DNA from: Candidatus Nitrosopumilus salarius BD31
GTDB lineage: Archaea > Thermoproteota > Nitrososphaeria > Nitrososphaerales > Nitrosopumilaceae
Direction: 5' to 3'
DNA length: 32,680 bases
Assembly: GCF_000242875.2 (NCBI RefSeq)
Contig: NZ_AEXL02000062.1
Span: 1-32,680 of the forward strand
Part shown: positions 32,466-32,680 of the stretch, piece by piece
Position numbering within the stretch: position 1 is the stretch's first letter
Layout of the letters: each line of letters opens with the position of its first letter
Position numbers and translations under genes: made by a program
The notes under the pieces: model-generated
Database searches by the model: none
The model's input: the letters and a program-made list of their open reading frames with translations, nothing else
Told to the model about the DNA's origin: nothing

Positions 32466-32490
32466 ACAAGAAAAACGAAGCTAACTGCTA

Positions 32491-32680
32491 TTAAAAAACT
32501 TCGTAGGTGATTGTTAGTATGTGATCGTCATTATCATAATAGGCGTAAATAGTCTGAAAAATGAATATCTCTAATTGTCCTCTATGACATTTTCTTATCC
32601 CGGTTATGTCTGTGCTCCGTACATGCATACACACCAATCTGTTGATCTCAAAGAAACTTGGATTAATTCTAAAAATATTG
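32491..32680 (-). CDS. Possible 3' end of a gene running in from outside the window
   Basis: The minus strand is open for 62 codons from the window edge to a TAA at 32491-32493, ending QTIYAYYDNDDHILTITYEV-F, which looks like real protein. No start is visible and no family is recognised. Some rare-looking codons (CGG, GGG) weaken the case. It conflicts with a shorter plus-strand frame from ATG 32584 (MTFSYPGYVCAPYMHTHQ) that runs off the end; at most one of them is real. Confidence 0.3.
   Translation of the reverse strand, partial: NIFRINPSFFEINRLVCMHVRSTDITGIRKCHRGQLEIFIFQTIYAYYDNDDHILTITYEVF

Overview
The window looks like a chromosomal piece of an ammonia-oxidising thaumarchaeon close to Nitrosopumilus/Nitrosarchaeum. 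The case rests on an AT-rich, compact gene layout and archaeal information-processing genes (TFB, Gar1, SRP19, S8e, aIF1A, a crenarchaeal-type single-OB SSB). It also has two intron-containing tRNAs, an archaeal phosphoglycerate kinase, siroheme-route heme genes, many one- or two-finger zinc proteins, and an extracellular repeat protein ending in an IPxWVKNNAxWW-type module that I associate with this phylum. The assignment is from recognition only; no search was run.

Layout. 1-1851: sufS (5' end missing), sufU and a small zinc-ribbon protein. 1844-6118: phosphoglycerate kinase, a PAP2 phosphatase, a coiled-coil protein overlapped by a lysine-rich histone-H1-like repeat protein, a membrane protein and an SSB. 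6238-6337: tRNA-Leu(CAA) with a mini-intron. 6380-9959: a zinc finger, a VTT-like membrane protein plus HD hydrolase pair, an operon of a tiny ORF, a GNAT acetyltransferase and an amidohydrolase, then a two-finger protein. 9985-15187: a Kef-type antiporter with CBS domains, a small DUF6659-like protein, a secreted TPR protein and a secreted FN3 protein. 15279-21779: tetrapyrrole region (precorrin-2 dehydrogenase, hemA, hemB, an AhbA-AhbB fusion, an aldo/keto reductase, a chlorite-dismutase-family protein). 21826-26291: DUF167, sufC, then a minus-strand housekeeping run scpA-scpB-rps8e-srp19-gar1-tfb. 26386-30070: alcohol dehydrogenase, TPR/response regulator, Lrp/AsnC regulator, YkgJ-like cysteine-cluster protein, aIF1A and a cold-shock protein.

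30.2-32.5 kb is a stretch of very small cysteine-rich genes, ending in a CCA-encoding tRNA-Tyr(GTA) with a 50-nt intron. Three minus-strand genes there share an identical 10-bp box (GCTTAAGTTC) 19-20 nt before their starts, and a plus-strand gene has a close relative of it, so leaderless transcription is likely. Several genes between 27.5 and 32.4 kb (response regulator, DUF302, a CxxC protein, a second CxxC protein, possibly one more) read correctly only if one base is added to or removed from a short homopolymer. That pattern fits sequencing error in a draft assembly at least as well as gene decay, and it matters for anyone using these proteins.

How the genes work together: sufS/sufU/sufC serve Fe-S assembly. 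HemA, HemB, the precorrin-2 dehydrogenase and AhbAB lie on one route from glutamyl-tRNA through siroheme to heme. ScpA/ScpB are partners of SMC. S8e, SRP19, Gar1 and TFB form a translation/secretion/RNA/transcription block. I found no mobile element, CRISPR array or prophage.
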